48,144 nt of DNA from Novosphingobium sp. FSW06-99 (lineage in GTDB: Bacteria; Pseudomonadota; Alphaproteobacteria; Sphingomonadales; Sphingomonadaceae), in NCBI RefSeq assembly GCF_001519065.1, contig NZ_KQ954268.1, positions 1 to 48,144 of the forward strand, read 5' to 3'. Below the pieces are notes generated by a model. The model saw only the letters and a program-made list of their open reading frames with translations. It did no database searches and was not told where the DNA came from. Position 1 is the stretch's first letter. Every line of letters begins with the position of its first letter. The translations under genes and the position numbers were made by a program. Positions 1 through 9,283 of the stretch are shown here, in pieces.

Positions 1-2
1 AA

Positions 3-218
3 ACCGGGCTGACTTGTGTCGCGTTGATCGTGCCGGTATTCCTGTGGCGCCAATATGTCACCGACAAGGGCCGCTTCCTCGAAGACACGCTCGACGATTT
101 GCACTTGCGCCCCGAACCGTGTGCCCGCACGGACGCGGGCTATTTGCCGCACCTGACCGTGGTGGCCGGGATTGCGGTGATCGCGGTCAGCCATTGGCTG
201 GCCATGCTGCCCGCTTGA
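3..218 (+). CDS. C-terminal end of a membrane protein (partial)
   Basis: An open frame enters from the left edge and stops at 216-218. The visible 71 residues contain two hydrophobic stretches, one at the window edge (VALIVPVFLW) and one near the end (LTVVAGIAVIAVSHWLAML), separated by a charged loop rich in Asp and Glu. This pattern suggests the last membrane segments of an integral membrane protein. I do not recognise the family, and the start lies outside the window. It is followed at 255 by the 3' end of the opposing DUF4157 gene, so the two genes converge. Confidence 0.4.
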   Translation, partial: TGLTCVALIVPVFLWRQYVTDKGRFLEDTLDDLHLRPEPCARTDAGYLPHLTVVAGIAVIAVSHWLAMLPA

Positions 219-254
219 AGGGTGTGAACTGCGGCGCGATTTTACCGGTCTGTT

Positions 255-1865
255 TCACTTCTTGAGTTTCTTGTTGGCCCCCTTTTTCGGTGCCGATGCG
301 GCCGATTTCGCCTTTGCGGGGGGAGCCGGTTCCAACGCGAGCATGGCGGCCTCGAAGCTGTTGCGATGGGCTTGCGACATTTTCATCGCAGCCATCTTTG
401 CAAGAACGTTCCGGCGTTGATCGGCGGCGATGTTCGTCACCAAAGTTGCCCAATCCGGATGTGCCCCTCCGATCGCGCCCTTGATCAGTTTCAGCGCGGC
501 ATGCTCGGGTTGGGACAAAGTGACGGTATCGCTGCCGCCAATCGGAAATATGTGCGGTTCCTGTTGGGTCAGATGCTCGATCTGGTATTGCCGCGAAGGA
601 ACCGGGCTGAATTGAAAATCCGCGGTCTTGTTTGCGTTCATCAGGGCTCGATAGCGCTCTCCGATCAGGGCCATATCCGCCTGAACGTCCCGCGCTTCGA
701 CGGTCGAGACGAGCATGGTGTTCAACGCATTGCTGACAATGCCAGGTCCAAGATTGTTCCACAGATGCCGGTCGAGGCTTACTTTGGGCTTTTTGGGAAC
801 TGGCCGCGGGTCCGTGCCCCTCGGGTTGAGTGCAACAAGCGCAGCAATGGCCACGCCATGATATTCAACCCGGACCGGATTGCCGACCGTGCGCACGGCA
901 TTGACCTTCCAGCTCAGAATAGCGTTGACGGCCCCCGCGTTGCAGATCAAATTGGTGTATTTGGTAATCTCGCCGACCAATTCGGTTGCTTCGGCTTCTG
1001 CCGCCGCGTCGTTACCCGCGATCGCATCTATACGCGCTTTGAAGCGGTAAAGTTCGCGACGCCAATTATCGACTCTGGCTTCTTCACCGGCATTGGGGTC
1101 AATTTCCCACAGCGCAGTTTCGATCTCTCGCGCGACGGTTTGGCCCGAATTCGTCATCGTCGCATCCGCCAAGAAGCGCCGCACGCGATCGGCGACCGTG
1201 TCCACCGGTGCTACCACAGGCGCGACTGCGGGTGCGACTACGGGGCCTGCCGCGACCAGGGCAGGGGCCATCGGAACGGTCGCGGGCGGCAGCGCGGCGG
1301 CGGCGTTGATGGTCCGTTGCGCAACTGTGCCTGGCCGGATTGACGTGTTTGCGCGTGGTTCGGCGGGCTTCGGTGAAGTGGCCTGTGCCGCCCGGCCCAT
1401 CACATCCGATTCACGCTCCAGCGCGGCATCGTCGTTGATGGCCGTACCACCTTTTGATTGCATGGTCGGCTTCACCCGGCCTTGCGCCTGCTGGACCACG
1501 TGCCATGCTTCGTGCGGCAAATGCCTGTCCTGCCCCGGCGCCAAATGGATTTCACTGCCTTGCGCATAAGCGTGCGCTTGCAATTGCGCGGGTTTGGGCG
1601 AATTGCGATGGACCCGCACGTGGTCCATTGCGATGCCCGACAAAGCCTCGATCCCGGCCTTGAGCCGATCGGGCAGGCCGGTCCGGTTCGCCACGGTGTG
1701 GAGGGGCGGCGGGGTTATTGCCAACAGCCGCTGAACCACCGGCGCCGCGTCCAGCGCGGCGCGCATGTTCGTTAATCGGGTATCGTGTGGGCCTGCGATG
1801 GCGGCTGCTTTGGTCACAGGCTGCGGGCGCGTTTCTGCTTGCCGTTGCGCGGTTTGGTGATCCAT
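255..1865 (-). CDS. DUF4157 (eCIS core domain) protein, candidate cargo
   Basis: Protein of 536 aa. Residues about 66-135 are a DUF4157 domain, the domain most often linked to extracellular contractile injection systems. It carries a zinc-protease-like HExxH motif, HEAWH, at residues 118-122, followed by VVQQAQGR. A Pro/Ala/Val linker at about 195-222 (APAVAPVVAPV) leads to a C-terminal region of about 290 residues that I do not recognise, and the protein ends in a Lys/Ala-rich tail. The ATG at 1865 was chosen because GAGGGG lies ahead of it. The longer open frame upstream has no such site and runs through the promoter region. The gene is divergent from the tape-measure gene, with about 150 bases between them. 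Known: DUF4157 proteins in eCIS loci are often effectors or their N-terminal parts. Inferred: this one is loaded into the particle, with the C-terminal region as the active part. Confidence 0.85.
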   Translation of the reverse strand: MDHQTAQRQAETRPQPVTKAAAIAGPHDTRLTNMRAALDAAPVVQRLLAITPPPLHTVANRTGLPDRLKAGIEALSGIAMDHVRVHRNSPKPAQLQAHAYAQGSEIHLAPGQDRHLPHEAWHVVQQAQGRVKPTMQSKGGTAINDDAALERESDVMGRAAQATSPKPAEPRANTSIRPGTVAQRTINAAAALPPATVPMAPALVAAGPVVAPAVAPVVAPVDTVADRVRRFLADATMTNSGQTVAREIETALWEIDPNAGEEARVDNWRRELYRFKARIDAIAGNDAAAEAEATELVGEITKYTNLICNAGAVNAILSWKVNAVRTVGNPVRVEYHGVAIAALVALNPRGTDPRPVPKKPKVSLDRHLWNNLGPGIVSNALNTMLVSTVEARDVQADMALIGERYRALMNANKTADFQFSPVPSRQYQIEHLTQQEPHIFPIGGSDTVTLSQPEHAALKLIKGAIGGAHPDWATLVTNIAADQRRNVLAKMAAMKMSQAHRNSFEAAMLALEPAPPAKAKSAASAPKKGANKKLKK

Positions 1866-2017
1866 TCGCAATGCCCCTCGATGTTCCAACATCCTACGCG
1901 ATGGAGGTCCGCTGTCAAAGCAAATGGGCCGGGAATAGGCCGATTTCACGTTGGTCTGGTGTTGTCTCGGCACGGCGGCTAGCGTCAGGGCCATGGCTTG
2001 CAGTGCGCTCCCCATCG

Positions 2018-5000
2018 ATGTCCGACTCGCGGGTTGCCGGGTGGGCGATGCCGCGCGGTAGGGTGGGCGCGCAATCGCACCGCATCGGCAAGCTCGACGT
2101 GTCGGTCGCGGTTGCCGATCTGGATCGGGCGATGGCCCTGCGCCCGCAACTGGAAACGTTGGCCCGTCGCGTTTTTCCGCAAGTGCTTGAACGGGTGTTC
2201 GACCGGTTGGGGCCGATCGATGGTTGCTTGCAGATCGCGACGCTCGATCTTGATCTCGGTCGCTTGCGCCCGGACTTTCTGGAAACCGATGCGGTAGCCG
2301 CGCTGGAGAATGCCTTGGCGGAGGCGCTGGCGCGCGCGCTGCATGCGGCGCGCGCGGGCGGCGACGGCGATCGTGAGGGCGATGTGCGGCTGGTGGCGGA
2401 AGGGCCCTGGCACCTGCAACAGCTTGGCGAATTTCTCGAACGCGGCACGCTCGCGCGCATCCATGGCGATGACCTCTTCAATCTGTCGAGCCGGATCAAG
2501 GCGTCGATCATGCGCGATGGTGCGGCGCTGGCGGCGATGCTGCGGCGGCTGTCGCGGCGGCCGTGGGCGATCGAGCGGCTGGTCCGGCAACTCGACGATG
2601 CGGGGCTGCGATCTGTGCTGCGGTTGATGCTGCGCGATGATCGGTTCGTCATCCACGCGTTGATCGCCGCGCTGTTGCGCCTTCACGTACAGACTGCGCG
2701 GGATGAATGGCGCGTGCGGGTCTGGACGGCTGTACTCGATCCGGTGCTGGCGGCGGGTTCGCCCTTCGACCTGCGTCGGTTGGTCGATGCCGTGCTGGCG
2801 GCACTGGCCGACCTGGCGGGCGTCAGCCCGGCTGGTTTGCGCGCTATGCTGAACGAGTCTGTCGCAGCGGGGCGTTCGGCATCGCATGCCGCACTGCTGG
2901 CCGCATTGCGCCGGCGGCCGGACCATGGCGCATGGTTCGATCCGGCTATGTCGCGCGATCAGGCGCTTCAGCTTGGCGAGCAGGACTTTCGCCTGCTCGT
3001 CGCGCATCTGGCGGGCGCGCGCGCGCCCGCGCTGATTGCGGCGTTCGAACGCAGTCTGGCGCGCACAACGCCGGGTGCGCGTGCCGTGCGAATGGCAACG
3101 CTACGCGCAAGGCTGCTGCGCGCATTGCCGGTGGTAGGGGCAGACGCGGCCGACCGCGCGGATGACAGCAATCAGAGACCGCTTGAAAGGGTAGGTGGGA
3201 TAGCGGCGGGTTCGACTGTAATTGACCGCACGGCCATCGCCGCCTTTCTTCAATCGGGTTCACCCGCCGGGGCCGGCGCGCAATTGCCCGCGCTGGTGGC
3301 GTCTGACCCCGACTGGCTGGCGGCCGAGGCGCGGCGCGGCGCCGGATCACCAGCTGCGGCCGCAGCGATCGCGACCCGGCTGCTGGGCTGGCTGCTGCCG
3401 GACGAGATCATCGCGGTGCTGGGTCCGGGCAAACGTGTTGACGCTGGCAAAGGCGCGGATTTCTCGTGGTGGCGCGCCACGATCGTCGCGCTGCTGCTGG
3501 ATAGCGACCCGCCGTTGCCGCCGGCGGGGCGAGGTGTCGGCCAGCATTTTGACAGGCTGGAGGCGCTGGCGGCCTGGCTCGACGGACGCGCGCCGCTTGC
3601 CGATAGTGCCTCGGCGTTGATGGCGATCGGTCCGGCCGAGCGGATCAGCCTGTTTTCGGCCGATCGCGAAGACATCGTGCTGGCGCGACTGCAGCGCGCG
3701 GCGCAAACTTTGCCCCCGGCCGCGCTGGACAGCTTGATCGCGCAATGTGCGCCTTGGGCAAAATCCGATCGCGGTGTGTTGGCGCCGGTGCTGGCGGGGC
3801 GCAGCGCGGCGGAACGTCGGGCGATCCGGTTGCGCGCGGCGGCGTCCGCACTGATCGGCGACAGCGTTGGGTTGGACCGGCTGGGCGATCCGTTGCCGTC
3901 GCCCGACGATCCCGCCGTTGCGCCGATGCCGCCTGGTGGTCGGACCATGCCGACCATGCCCGCGCTGCTCGACTGGCTCGACGGGGCGACGGCGCCGGCC
4001 GCCGATGCGGGTGCGCTGGGCGCCTTGTTTGTCAGCCGCCTCGATGCGGGTGACCGGCACCTGATCAACTGGCTGCTGGCACGCCGTGCGCGGGCGACTG
4101 ATCGCGCGCGCTGGGCGGCGATCCTGCCGGTTCCGGGGCTGGGGCGGTTGTTGCATCTGCTGGCGCCTGCGGTGGCGGCTACGCTGCACGACGCGATCAT
4201 GCTGGTGACGACGGCGGCGCGCCACGGCGCGCCGTTCGGCGCGCGCACGCCCGATCCGCGCGTGCTCTGGGCCGCCGCGTTCGATGCGGCAACCGCGTCG
4301 GTACGCGTCGATGTGGCAATCGTCGTGGCGCGCCTGATCCGCACCATGGCGGGCGAGAATTCCGATCGGGCCGCACGGATACGCGCCCGCGCGCTGCGGC
4401 TGGCCGACACGGGCGGCCATTTTGCGCTGGTGGCGGTGCTGCGCAGGCCCGTTCCGCCGGTCGCCTCGGCGCGTGCACCCAGGGCTTCCCCACTGCCCGT
4501 GCCGGAACCTGCCGACGGCAAACCCGACCAATCGCTCTATGTCGCCAATGCCGGACTGGTGCTGGTGCATCCGTTTTTGCCCAGACTGTTCGACGAACTT
4601 GGCCTGCTTGGCACCGATGCGGAAGGCCGAACGCGCGTGCTGCCGGGCGAGGCGCTGTCGCGCGCCTGCCATCTGTTGCAGTTTCTGGTCGATGGCCGGC
4701 TCGATCGGCCCGAACCGCACCTGGTGCTCAACAAACTGCTGTGCGGCGTTCCACCCGCGATGCCGGTGGCGCGCGCAATCGACCCGCGATCCGGCGATCT
4801 GGCCACGTGCGATGCGATGCTTAAGGCAGTGCTGGCCAATTGGCCGCCACTGAACCGCACATCGATCGATGCCTTGCAGGAGACATTTTTCCAACGCGAA
4901 GGCCGCTTGCAGTGCTCCGGCGGCAAATGGACGCTGCAGGTGCAGCGCAAGACGCTGGACGTGCTGATGGATCAGATCCCATGGGGTCTGTCGGTGGTTT

Positions 5001-5041
5001 ATCACCACTGGATGCCCGAACCGATTTATGTGACGTGGTAA
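2018..5041 (+). CDS. Contractile injection system tape-measure protein (Afp14-like)
   Basis: Protein of 1007 aa matching the CIS tape-measure family. The N-terminus has the family's typical block (QIATLDLDLGRL at about 70-82). The C-terminus has the characteristic block starting NAGLVLVHPFLPRLFDEL, then LLQFLVDG, LVLNKLLCG, ANWPPLNRTSIDALQETFFQREG and finally KTLDVLMDQIPWGLSV. Such proteins set the length of the tube during assembly. The middle is Ala/Arg/Leu-rich and helical. The ATG at 2018 fits the start of homology (IGKLDVSVAVADLD), but no strong ribosome binding site is visible, so the start is uncertain by some tens of codons. It is followed 2 bases later by the AAA+ ATPase gene, so the two are co-transcribed. 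Confidence 0.85.
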   Translation: MSDSRVAGWAMPRGRVGAQSHRIGKLDVSVAVADLDRAMALRPQLETLARRVFPQVLERVFDRLGPIDGCLQIATLDLDLGRLRPDFLETDAVAALENALAEALARALHAARAGGDGDREGDVRLVAEGPWHLQQLGEFLERGTLARIHGDDLFNLSSRIKASIMRDGAALAAMLRRLSRRPWAIERLVRQLDDAGLRSVLRLMLRDDRFVIHALIAALLRLHVQTARDEWRVRVWTAVLDPVLAAGSPFDLRRLVDAVLAALADLAGVSPAGLRAMLNESVAAGRSASHAALLAALRRRPDHGAWFDPAMSRDQALQLGEQDFRLLVAHLAGARAPALIAAFERSLARTTPGARAVRMATLRARLLRALPVVGADAADRADDSNQRPLERVGGIAAGSTVIDRTAIAAFLQSGSPAGAGAQLPALVASDPDWLAAEARRGAGSPAAAAAIATRLLGWLLPDEIIAVLGPGKRVDAGKGADFSWWRATIVALLLDSDPPLPPAGRGVGQHFDRLEALAAWLDGRAPLADSASALMAIGPAERISLFSADREDIVLARLQRAAQTLPPAALDSLIAQCAPWAKSDRGVLAPVLAGRSAAERRAIRLRAAASALIGDSVGLDRLGDPLPSPDDPAVAPMPPGGRTMPTMPALLDWLDGATAPAADAGALGALFVSRLDAGDRHLINWLLARRARATDRARWAAILPVPGLGRLLHLLAPAVAATLHDAIMLVTTAARHGAPFGARTPDPRVLWAAAFDAATASVRVDVAIVVARLIRTMAGENSDRAARIRARALRLADTGGHFALVAVLRRPVPPVASARAPRASPLPVPEPADGKPDQSLYVANAGLVLVHPFLPRLFDELGLLGTDAEGRTRVLPGEALSRACHLLQFLVDGRLDRPEPHLVLNKLLCGVPPAMPVARAIDPRSGDLATCDAMLKAVLANWPPLNRTSIDALQETFFQREGRLQCSGGKWTLQVQRKTLDVLMDQIPWGLSVVYHHWMPEPIYVTW

Positions 5042-5043
5042 CG

Positions 5044-6399
5044 ATGAGAACAGAGCAGGCCGCCACGGCCGACAATCTTCGCTTCATCGCGGCCGAATTC
5101 GACTGGCTCGATGCCGCGATTGCGGCCCGGTTCGCCGCCTTTGGCCAGGACAAGCCGCTGCGCCGCGCGGTGGAACTGCCGCCGCCGCCGCCATTGATCG
5201 ATCGATCGGCGGCGTATCCCGCGCTGATCCATGCACTGGGCTTGAACGATGTCGATCGGCTGGTGCTGGCGCTGGCCGCCGCGCCCAGCCTGGCCCCCGA
5301 ACGGCTCGATCCGTTCCTGCTGACCAATGCGGCGACCGGTCGTGGCTTTACCGAATTCGGTGGCGCGACGGGGCAGGCGCATCGCGGTTTTCTGCCGACC
5401 CTGGCCACGGCCCAGTTCCTGGCATTTGGTGGCGCGCTGTCGGCGCCCGATCCGTTGGCTTTGTTGCATCATGCGCTGCTCGCGCGCGGCGTGCTGACGG
5501 TCGATCCCGGCGATCCGCGCGATCCTGCGCTGTCCGGGGTGCTGCGGCTGTCGCTGCGGGGGCTGCAAACGCTGGTCTATGGCGAACAGGTCGAACATCA
5601 GCCGAACGTCGATTTTCCCGCCAGCGCGATCACCACGCCGCTCGACTGGTCCGACCTGATCCTCGATGCGCCGACCATGCGCCAAATCGAAATGGTCGGG
5701 CGCTGGCTGGAACACGGCGACACGCTGATGCGCGAATGGGGTTTGGCCAGACGGCTGAAGCCCGGCTATCGTTGTCTGTTCCATGGTCCCCCCGGCACCG
5801 GCAAAACGCTGACCGCCTGCCTGCTGGGCAAACACTATGGCCTGCCGGTTTATCGCGTCGATCTGTCGCGGGTGGTTTCGAAATGGATTGGCGAGACCGA
5901 AAAGAACCTTGCCGCGTTGTTTGACGAAGCGACCGATCGCAACTGGATCCTGTTTTTCGACGAAGCCGACGCGCTGTTCGGTAAACGCACCGAATCGCGG
6001 TCCGCCAACGATCGCGCGGCCAACCAGCAGATCGCATATCTGTTGCAACGGCTGGAAACGCACCCCGGCGTGGCGATACTGGCAACCAACCAGAGCGCGC
6101 ATCTCGACGAAGCCTTTGCCCGCCGTTTCCAGACCACGATCCAGTTTGCCATGCCCGATGCCCCGGCCCGTTTGCGGCTGTGGCAGGAAAGCTTTGCCAA
6201 TCCGGGGTTTGCGCTGGCCGCCGATGTCGATTTCGCGTCATTGGCGCGCGCGCACGAATTGGCGGGCGGGGCGATCATCAACGTGCTGCGCCATGCCGCG
6301 CTGCTGGCGGTCGGCCGCCAACCCGCAACCGTAATCCAGGCCGATCTGATCGATGGAATCAGGCTGGAGCTGTTGAAGAACGGACGCTATTTTGGCTGA
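5044..6399 (+). CDS. eCIS-associated AAA+ ATPase (Afp15-like)
   Basis: Protein of 451 aa. An N-terminal region of about 220 residues is specific to the eCIS family. A single AAA+ module follows. The Walker A motif GPPGTGKT is at residues 248-255 and the Walker B motif ILFFDEAD has its acidic pair at Asp306-Glu307. A likely arginine-finger segment (DEAFARRFQ) and a C-terminal lid also fit. Afp15/PVC15-type ATPases are needed for assembly or stability of the particle and are not usually part of it. The ATG lies 2 bases after the tape-measure stop, which points to translational coupling. Confidence 0.9.
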   Translation: MRTEQAATADNLRFIAAEFDWLDAAIAARFAAFGQDKPLRRAVELPPPPPLIDRSAAYPALIHALGLNDVDRLVLALAAAPSLAPERLDPFLLTNAATGRGFTEFGGATGQAHRGFLPTLATAQFLAFGGALSAPDPLALLHHALLARGVLTVDPGDPRDPALSGVLRLSLRGLQTLVYGEQVEHQPNVDFPASAITTPLDWSDLILDAPTMRQIEMVGRWLEHGDTLMREWGLARRLKPGYRCLFHGPPGTGKTLTACLLGKHYGLPVYRVDLSRVVSKWIGETEKNLAALFDEATDRNWILFFDEADALFGKRTESRSANDRAANQQIAYLLQRLETHPGVAILATNQSAHLDEAFARRFQTTIQFAMPDAPARLRLWQESFANPGFALAADVDFASLARAHELAGGAIINVLRHAALLAVGRQPATVIQADLIDGIRLELLKNGRYFG

Positions 6400-6487
6400 C
6401 AACTGGATTTTTGTTGTCGCATCGTTATGCGTAAAAAATCGGTTCCCACTCTTTTGCACGATGCTCTGGTTTTGAAAGTGCGCCGCC

Positions 6488-6880
6488 ATGTCCACGCCTG
6501 AAGTAACTTCGGCCGCCATTCTGACATGCAGTTTCGGCGCCTTGCCGGTGCCGTTCAATGTGCTGCCGGTCAACCGGGTTACCGCCTGCGGCCTGCCGTG
6601 CGGCACGATCCTCGACAATCAGCCGATGGTCAACGTGGCAAGTTTCGGCCTGTGCACCGCGCCCACCAACCCCGAAGTCATTGCCTTGACCGCCGCCGCA
6701 CTCGGCACGCCCACCCCGGCACCATGCATCCCGGCACTGGCCGCGCCATGGATTCCCGGCACGCCAACGGTTACCGTCGGAGGCATCCCCGCGCTCGATA
6801 CCGGGTGCACGTTGCTGTGCACCTGGCTGGGCGAAATCACTGTCGAAATGCCCGCGCAAATGACGGTAACAGTGCCCTGA
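6488..6880 (+). CDS. PAAR-like (DUF4280) spike-tip protein
   Basis: Protein of 130 aa with the DUF4280 PAAR-like pattern. CSFG is followed by VLPVNRV, an IxDNQPMVNVASFG segment, a central PMPCIP-like block (TPAPCIPALAAPWIPGTPTV) and a C-terminal CTWLGEI. Cys residues are frequent, as expected of a metal-stabilised tip. It should cap the VgrG-like spike encoded at 17080-18807. The PAAR role is known for the family; its use in this particle is inferred from context. It lies 88 bases after the ATPase gene and converges with the glycosyltransferase operon, with about 100 bases between stops. Confidence 0.85.
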   Translation: MSTPEVTSAAILTCSFGALPVPFNVLPVNRVTACGLPCGTILDNQPMVNVASFGLCTAPTNPEVIALTAAALGTPTPAPCIPALAAPWIPGTPTVTVGGIPALDTGCTLLCTWLGEITVEMPAQMTVTVP

Positions 6881-6980
6881 TACGAAGCTGTACCGGCTTG
6901 TGGCCATACCTCCGCACCCGACCCACCAACGGTACCAGCGGGTTACGGTGGCGGGCAGCAGGGCGGAAGATATGAATCGG

Positions 6981-8042
6981 TTAACGCGCGAACTGGCCGC
7001 GTAGCGGATCGAGCCAGCGGCGCGCGCGGTCGGTGGGCCACACAGTCCACGATCGCGGCGGTTGCAGCGCCGGGACCGCGCGCTCGATCACCAGTTCACC
7101 ACCGGGCATTGCCGCCAGTCTGGCCAGTTCGCCCGCATCCGCGTCCAGCCGGGCCACTTCGGCGCCGTCGTTGTCGTGAAACGCCACATACCAGAATGCC
7201 GGGCGATCGATCGCCGCGTGGGGCAGGCTGGCGCGATCGAGCGCGATCCGCACCGGCCACAGCTTTGGCGATGCCGGGCTGTCGGGAAAATGGGTCAGCA
7301 CCGCGCGGGCGAGCAGATTGTAGGTGGTGTCGGCGCGCGCAATCGCTTCGGGGGTGATGGCGGCAATATAGTGCCACGACACCGATTCCCACAAATGGAT
7401 CGAATAGCTGCTGCGGACATCGACGCTGCGCGCAAACAAGTTGTGCAGTGATCGTGCGTCGTTGTGCGGATAGCAGAACGCCAGCCGCGACATGATCCGC
7501 ACGCCCGGTTCCCCTGCCATAGCCAGTGCATGGGGCAGCTTCACCGAATGACCGACATAGTCGCGGGCGTCAAAATCGCGATAGCCATCGAACCACCGGC
7601 GCAGGAACGGCGCACCCGGCGGCGCGGCGATGAATGCATTGCTAAGCCCGACCGCACTATGTTCGCTGCCCGCATCGAGGCCCATCACCACCACGTCGGT
7701 GGGCAGATCGGCGATCGGGCGGCACACCATCGTATCGGTATCGAAATAGATCCCGCCGTGTTCGATCAGCAGTTGCAGCCGCAATACGTCGGCGGCATGG
7801 GCAAAATGCCGGACCGGACAGCCAAACACCGCAGTTGGCGCGACCGTTGGGACTTCGGTCACGAAGCGGCGCGCGTAATCCCACCATATCCCGCTCGGTT
7901 CGTGTTCATAATACACGAAAATCTCGTGATCAGGGTATGTAATCCGTGCCGACAGGATGGCCAGCATGTGCACGATGTTGAACGGCATGCCGCCAAAGTC
8001 GGGCCGCAACCCGGTGATGAAATGGATCTTTGCGGGCCGCAT
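6981..8042 (-). CDS. DXD glycosyltransferase (GT32-like) with eCIS-shared C-terminal domain
   Basis: Protein of 353 aa. Residues about 1-250 resemble the glycosyltransferases with a DXD sugar-binding motif (Gly_transf_sug, Och1-like). The ADVLRLQLLIEHGGIYFDTD segment places the metal-binding Asp101-x-Asp103. Residues 261-350 are a separate domain (WPVRIAL, FWYVAFHD, EVARLDA, WTVWPTDR, WLDPLRG) that also occurs in the upstream gene product. The ATG at 8042 was chosen because AAGGA stands 7 bases upstream. An alternative ATG at 8063 overlaps the upstream stop as ATGA but lacks a binding site. It is last in the long eCIS operon. Inferred role: sugar modification of the particle, its cargo or its receptor surface. 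The substrate is unknown. Confidence 0.8.
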   Translation of the reverse strand: MRPAKIHFITGLRPDFGGMPFNIVHMLAILSARITYPDHEIFVYYEHEPSGIWWDYARRFVTEVPTVAPTAVFGCPVRHFAHAADVLRLQLLIEHGGIYFDTDTMVCRPIADLPTDVVVMGLDAGSEHSAVGLSNAFIAAPPGAPFLRRWFDGYRDFDARDYVGHSVKLPHALAMAGEPGVRIMSRLAFCYPHNDARSLHNLFARSVDVRSSYSIHLWESVSWHYIAAITPEAIARADTTYNLLARAVLTHFPDSPASPKLWPVRIALDRASLPHAAIDRPAFWYVAFHDNDGAEVARLDADAGELARLAAMPGGELVIERAVPALQPPRSWTVWPTDRARRWLDPLRGQFAR

Positions 8043-8059
8043 GGCGATATCCTTGCCGG

Positions 8060-9283
8060 TCATGACGTGATCAGGTTTTCGGGCTCGATCGCGCCGCCCA
8101 GCGGTGGCAACCAGTGGCGACGACGATCGGTGGGATGAATGGTCCAGCGAACCGGCGGGCGCGCGGCGATGAACCGACGTTCCAGCGCGATCATCGCATC
8201 GCCGGTACCGCACAAGCGCCGGATTTCATCGGCCTCCGCATCGACGCGCGCGACTTCGACTCCGGCCACGTCGTGGAACCCGACATACCAGAACGGCGCG
8301 CGATCGAGCGCTGCGGCCGGGACCGCAGACCGGGGCACGGCAATGCGCACATGCCAGGGTCTTGGCGCACGCACATCCCGGCCCGGCGGCGGCGGCGGGC
8401 CGGGTTCGTCGCCGCGCCGCGCGGCGGGGGTGGCGCGCCGGGCCGCAAAATCGACCCCAGCATATGTCTCGTATTCGGCCAGGCTGCGCGCGGGGCCCAG
8501 CCCGAACCGGCCGGTTATCCTGCCCGCCAGGAATTGCTGCACTTTGTCGAGACTTGCCGTGTCGCGCGCGGCGGCCTGATGGTCCTGCCAGTGCATCACG
8601 CGTTGGCGGCGCGAATATTCGTGCCACATGACATGCGCCGACGGGTGCAGCAGGTCATAGCCGTGGGTAAAGGCGCGGATCGCCAGGCTGATCTCTTCGC
8701 CGATGAAATAGAGGTCGGGGTCATATGGCACGTCGCCGACAAAACGCCCGAGCGTGAAAATCAGATGCGCGGATAGAAACCGGGCGCGCCGGGGCGGCCC
8801 ACCTACCCATTGCGGCCGGGCAACTTGCGCGAAATGGGCAATGCCCTGATCGGTAAAGCCATGCAGCATCATCGCGGTCGGCTGCCCGCCCGCGGGTGGC
8901 GGCGCTTCGGGATCGAAACCCTGGGCATATGTTGTCAACAACGGGCGATCGGTGCCGCTCGCTTCGATCTGGTCGATCAGCAGCGCATCCCATCCGGCGA
9001 CAAACCGGTGATGCGAATCGATCTGAAACAGAAATGTCTCGCCATCCCACAACGATAGCGCACGGTCGCGGGCCCAGCACGCCCCCTGGCTGTGTTGCCA
9101 GGGCACGTCGATACGCCGGATCGGGGCCGGTCCCGCATCGGGTGGGGGCACATCGCCGGGCGCAAACTGCCAACACACGCCAAACCGCAAATCGCCCGGC
9201 CAGCGTGCTTTGGCCAGGCAGTCGGCCATGGTAAGCGCCAGATCTGCATCGCGGTAAGCGGCGATCGCCACGAAAATGGTCAT
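8060..9283 (-). CDS. GlcNAc-transferase-family glycosyltransferase with eCIS-shared C-terminal domain
   Basis: Protein of 407 aa. Residues 1-270 match the GlcNAc (Skp1-type, PF11397-like) glycosyltransferase pattern: IFVAIAAYRD at the start, LRFGVCWQ, then ACWARDRALSLWDGE, QIDSHHRF at 87-94 as the likely metal/sugar site, and FIGEEISLAIRAFTHGYDLLHP. A Pro-rich linker at 293-301 leads to residues 309-397, which repeat the C-terminal domain of the downstream glycosyltransferase. The ATG at 9283 overlaps the stop of the baseplate gene as ATGA, showing translational coupling. The protein is probably cytoplasmic, since no signal peptide is seen. Confidence 0.8.
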   Translation of the reverse strand: MTIFVAIAAYRDADLALTMADCLAKARWPGDLRFGVCWQFAPGDVPPPDAGPAPIRRIDVPWQHSQGACWARDRALSLWDGETFLFQIDSHHRFVAGWDALLIDQIEASGTDRPLLTTYAQGFDPEAPPPAGGQPTAMMLHGFTDQGIAHFAQVARPQWVGGPPRRARFLSAHLIFTLGRFVGDVPYDPDLYFIGEEISLAIRAFTHGYDLLHPSAHVMWHEYSRRQRVMHWQDHQAAARDTASLDKVQQFLAGRITGRFGLGPARSLAEYETYAGVDFAARRATPAARRGDEPGPPPPPGRDVRAPRPWHVRIAVPRSAVPAAALDRAPFWYVGFHDVAGVEVARVDAEADEIRRLCGTGDAMIALERRFIAARPPVRWTIHPTDRRRHWLPPLGGAIEPENLITS

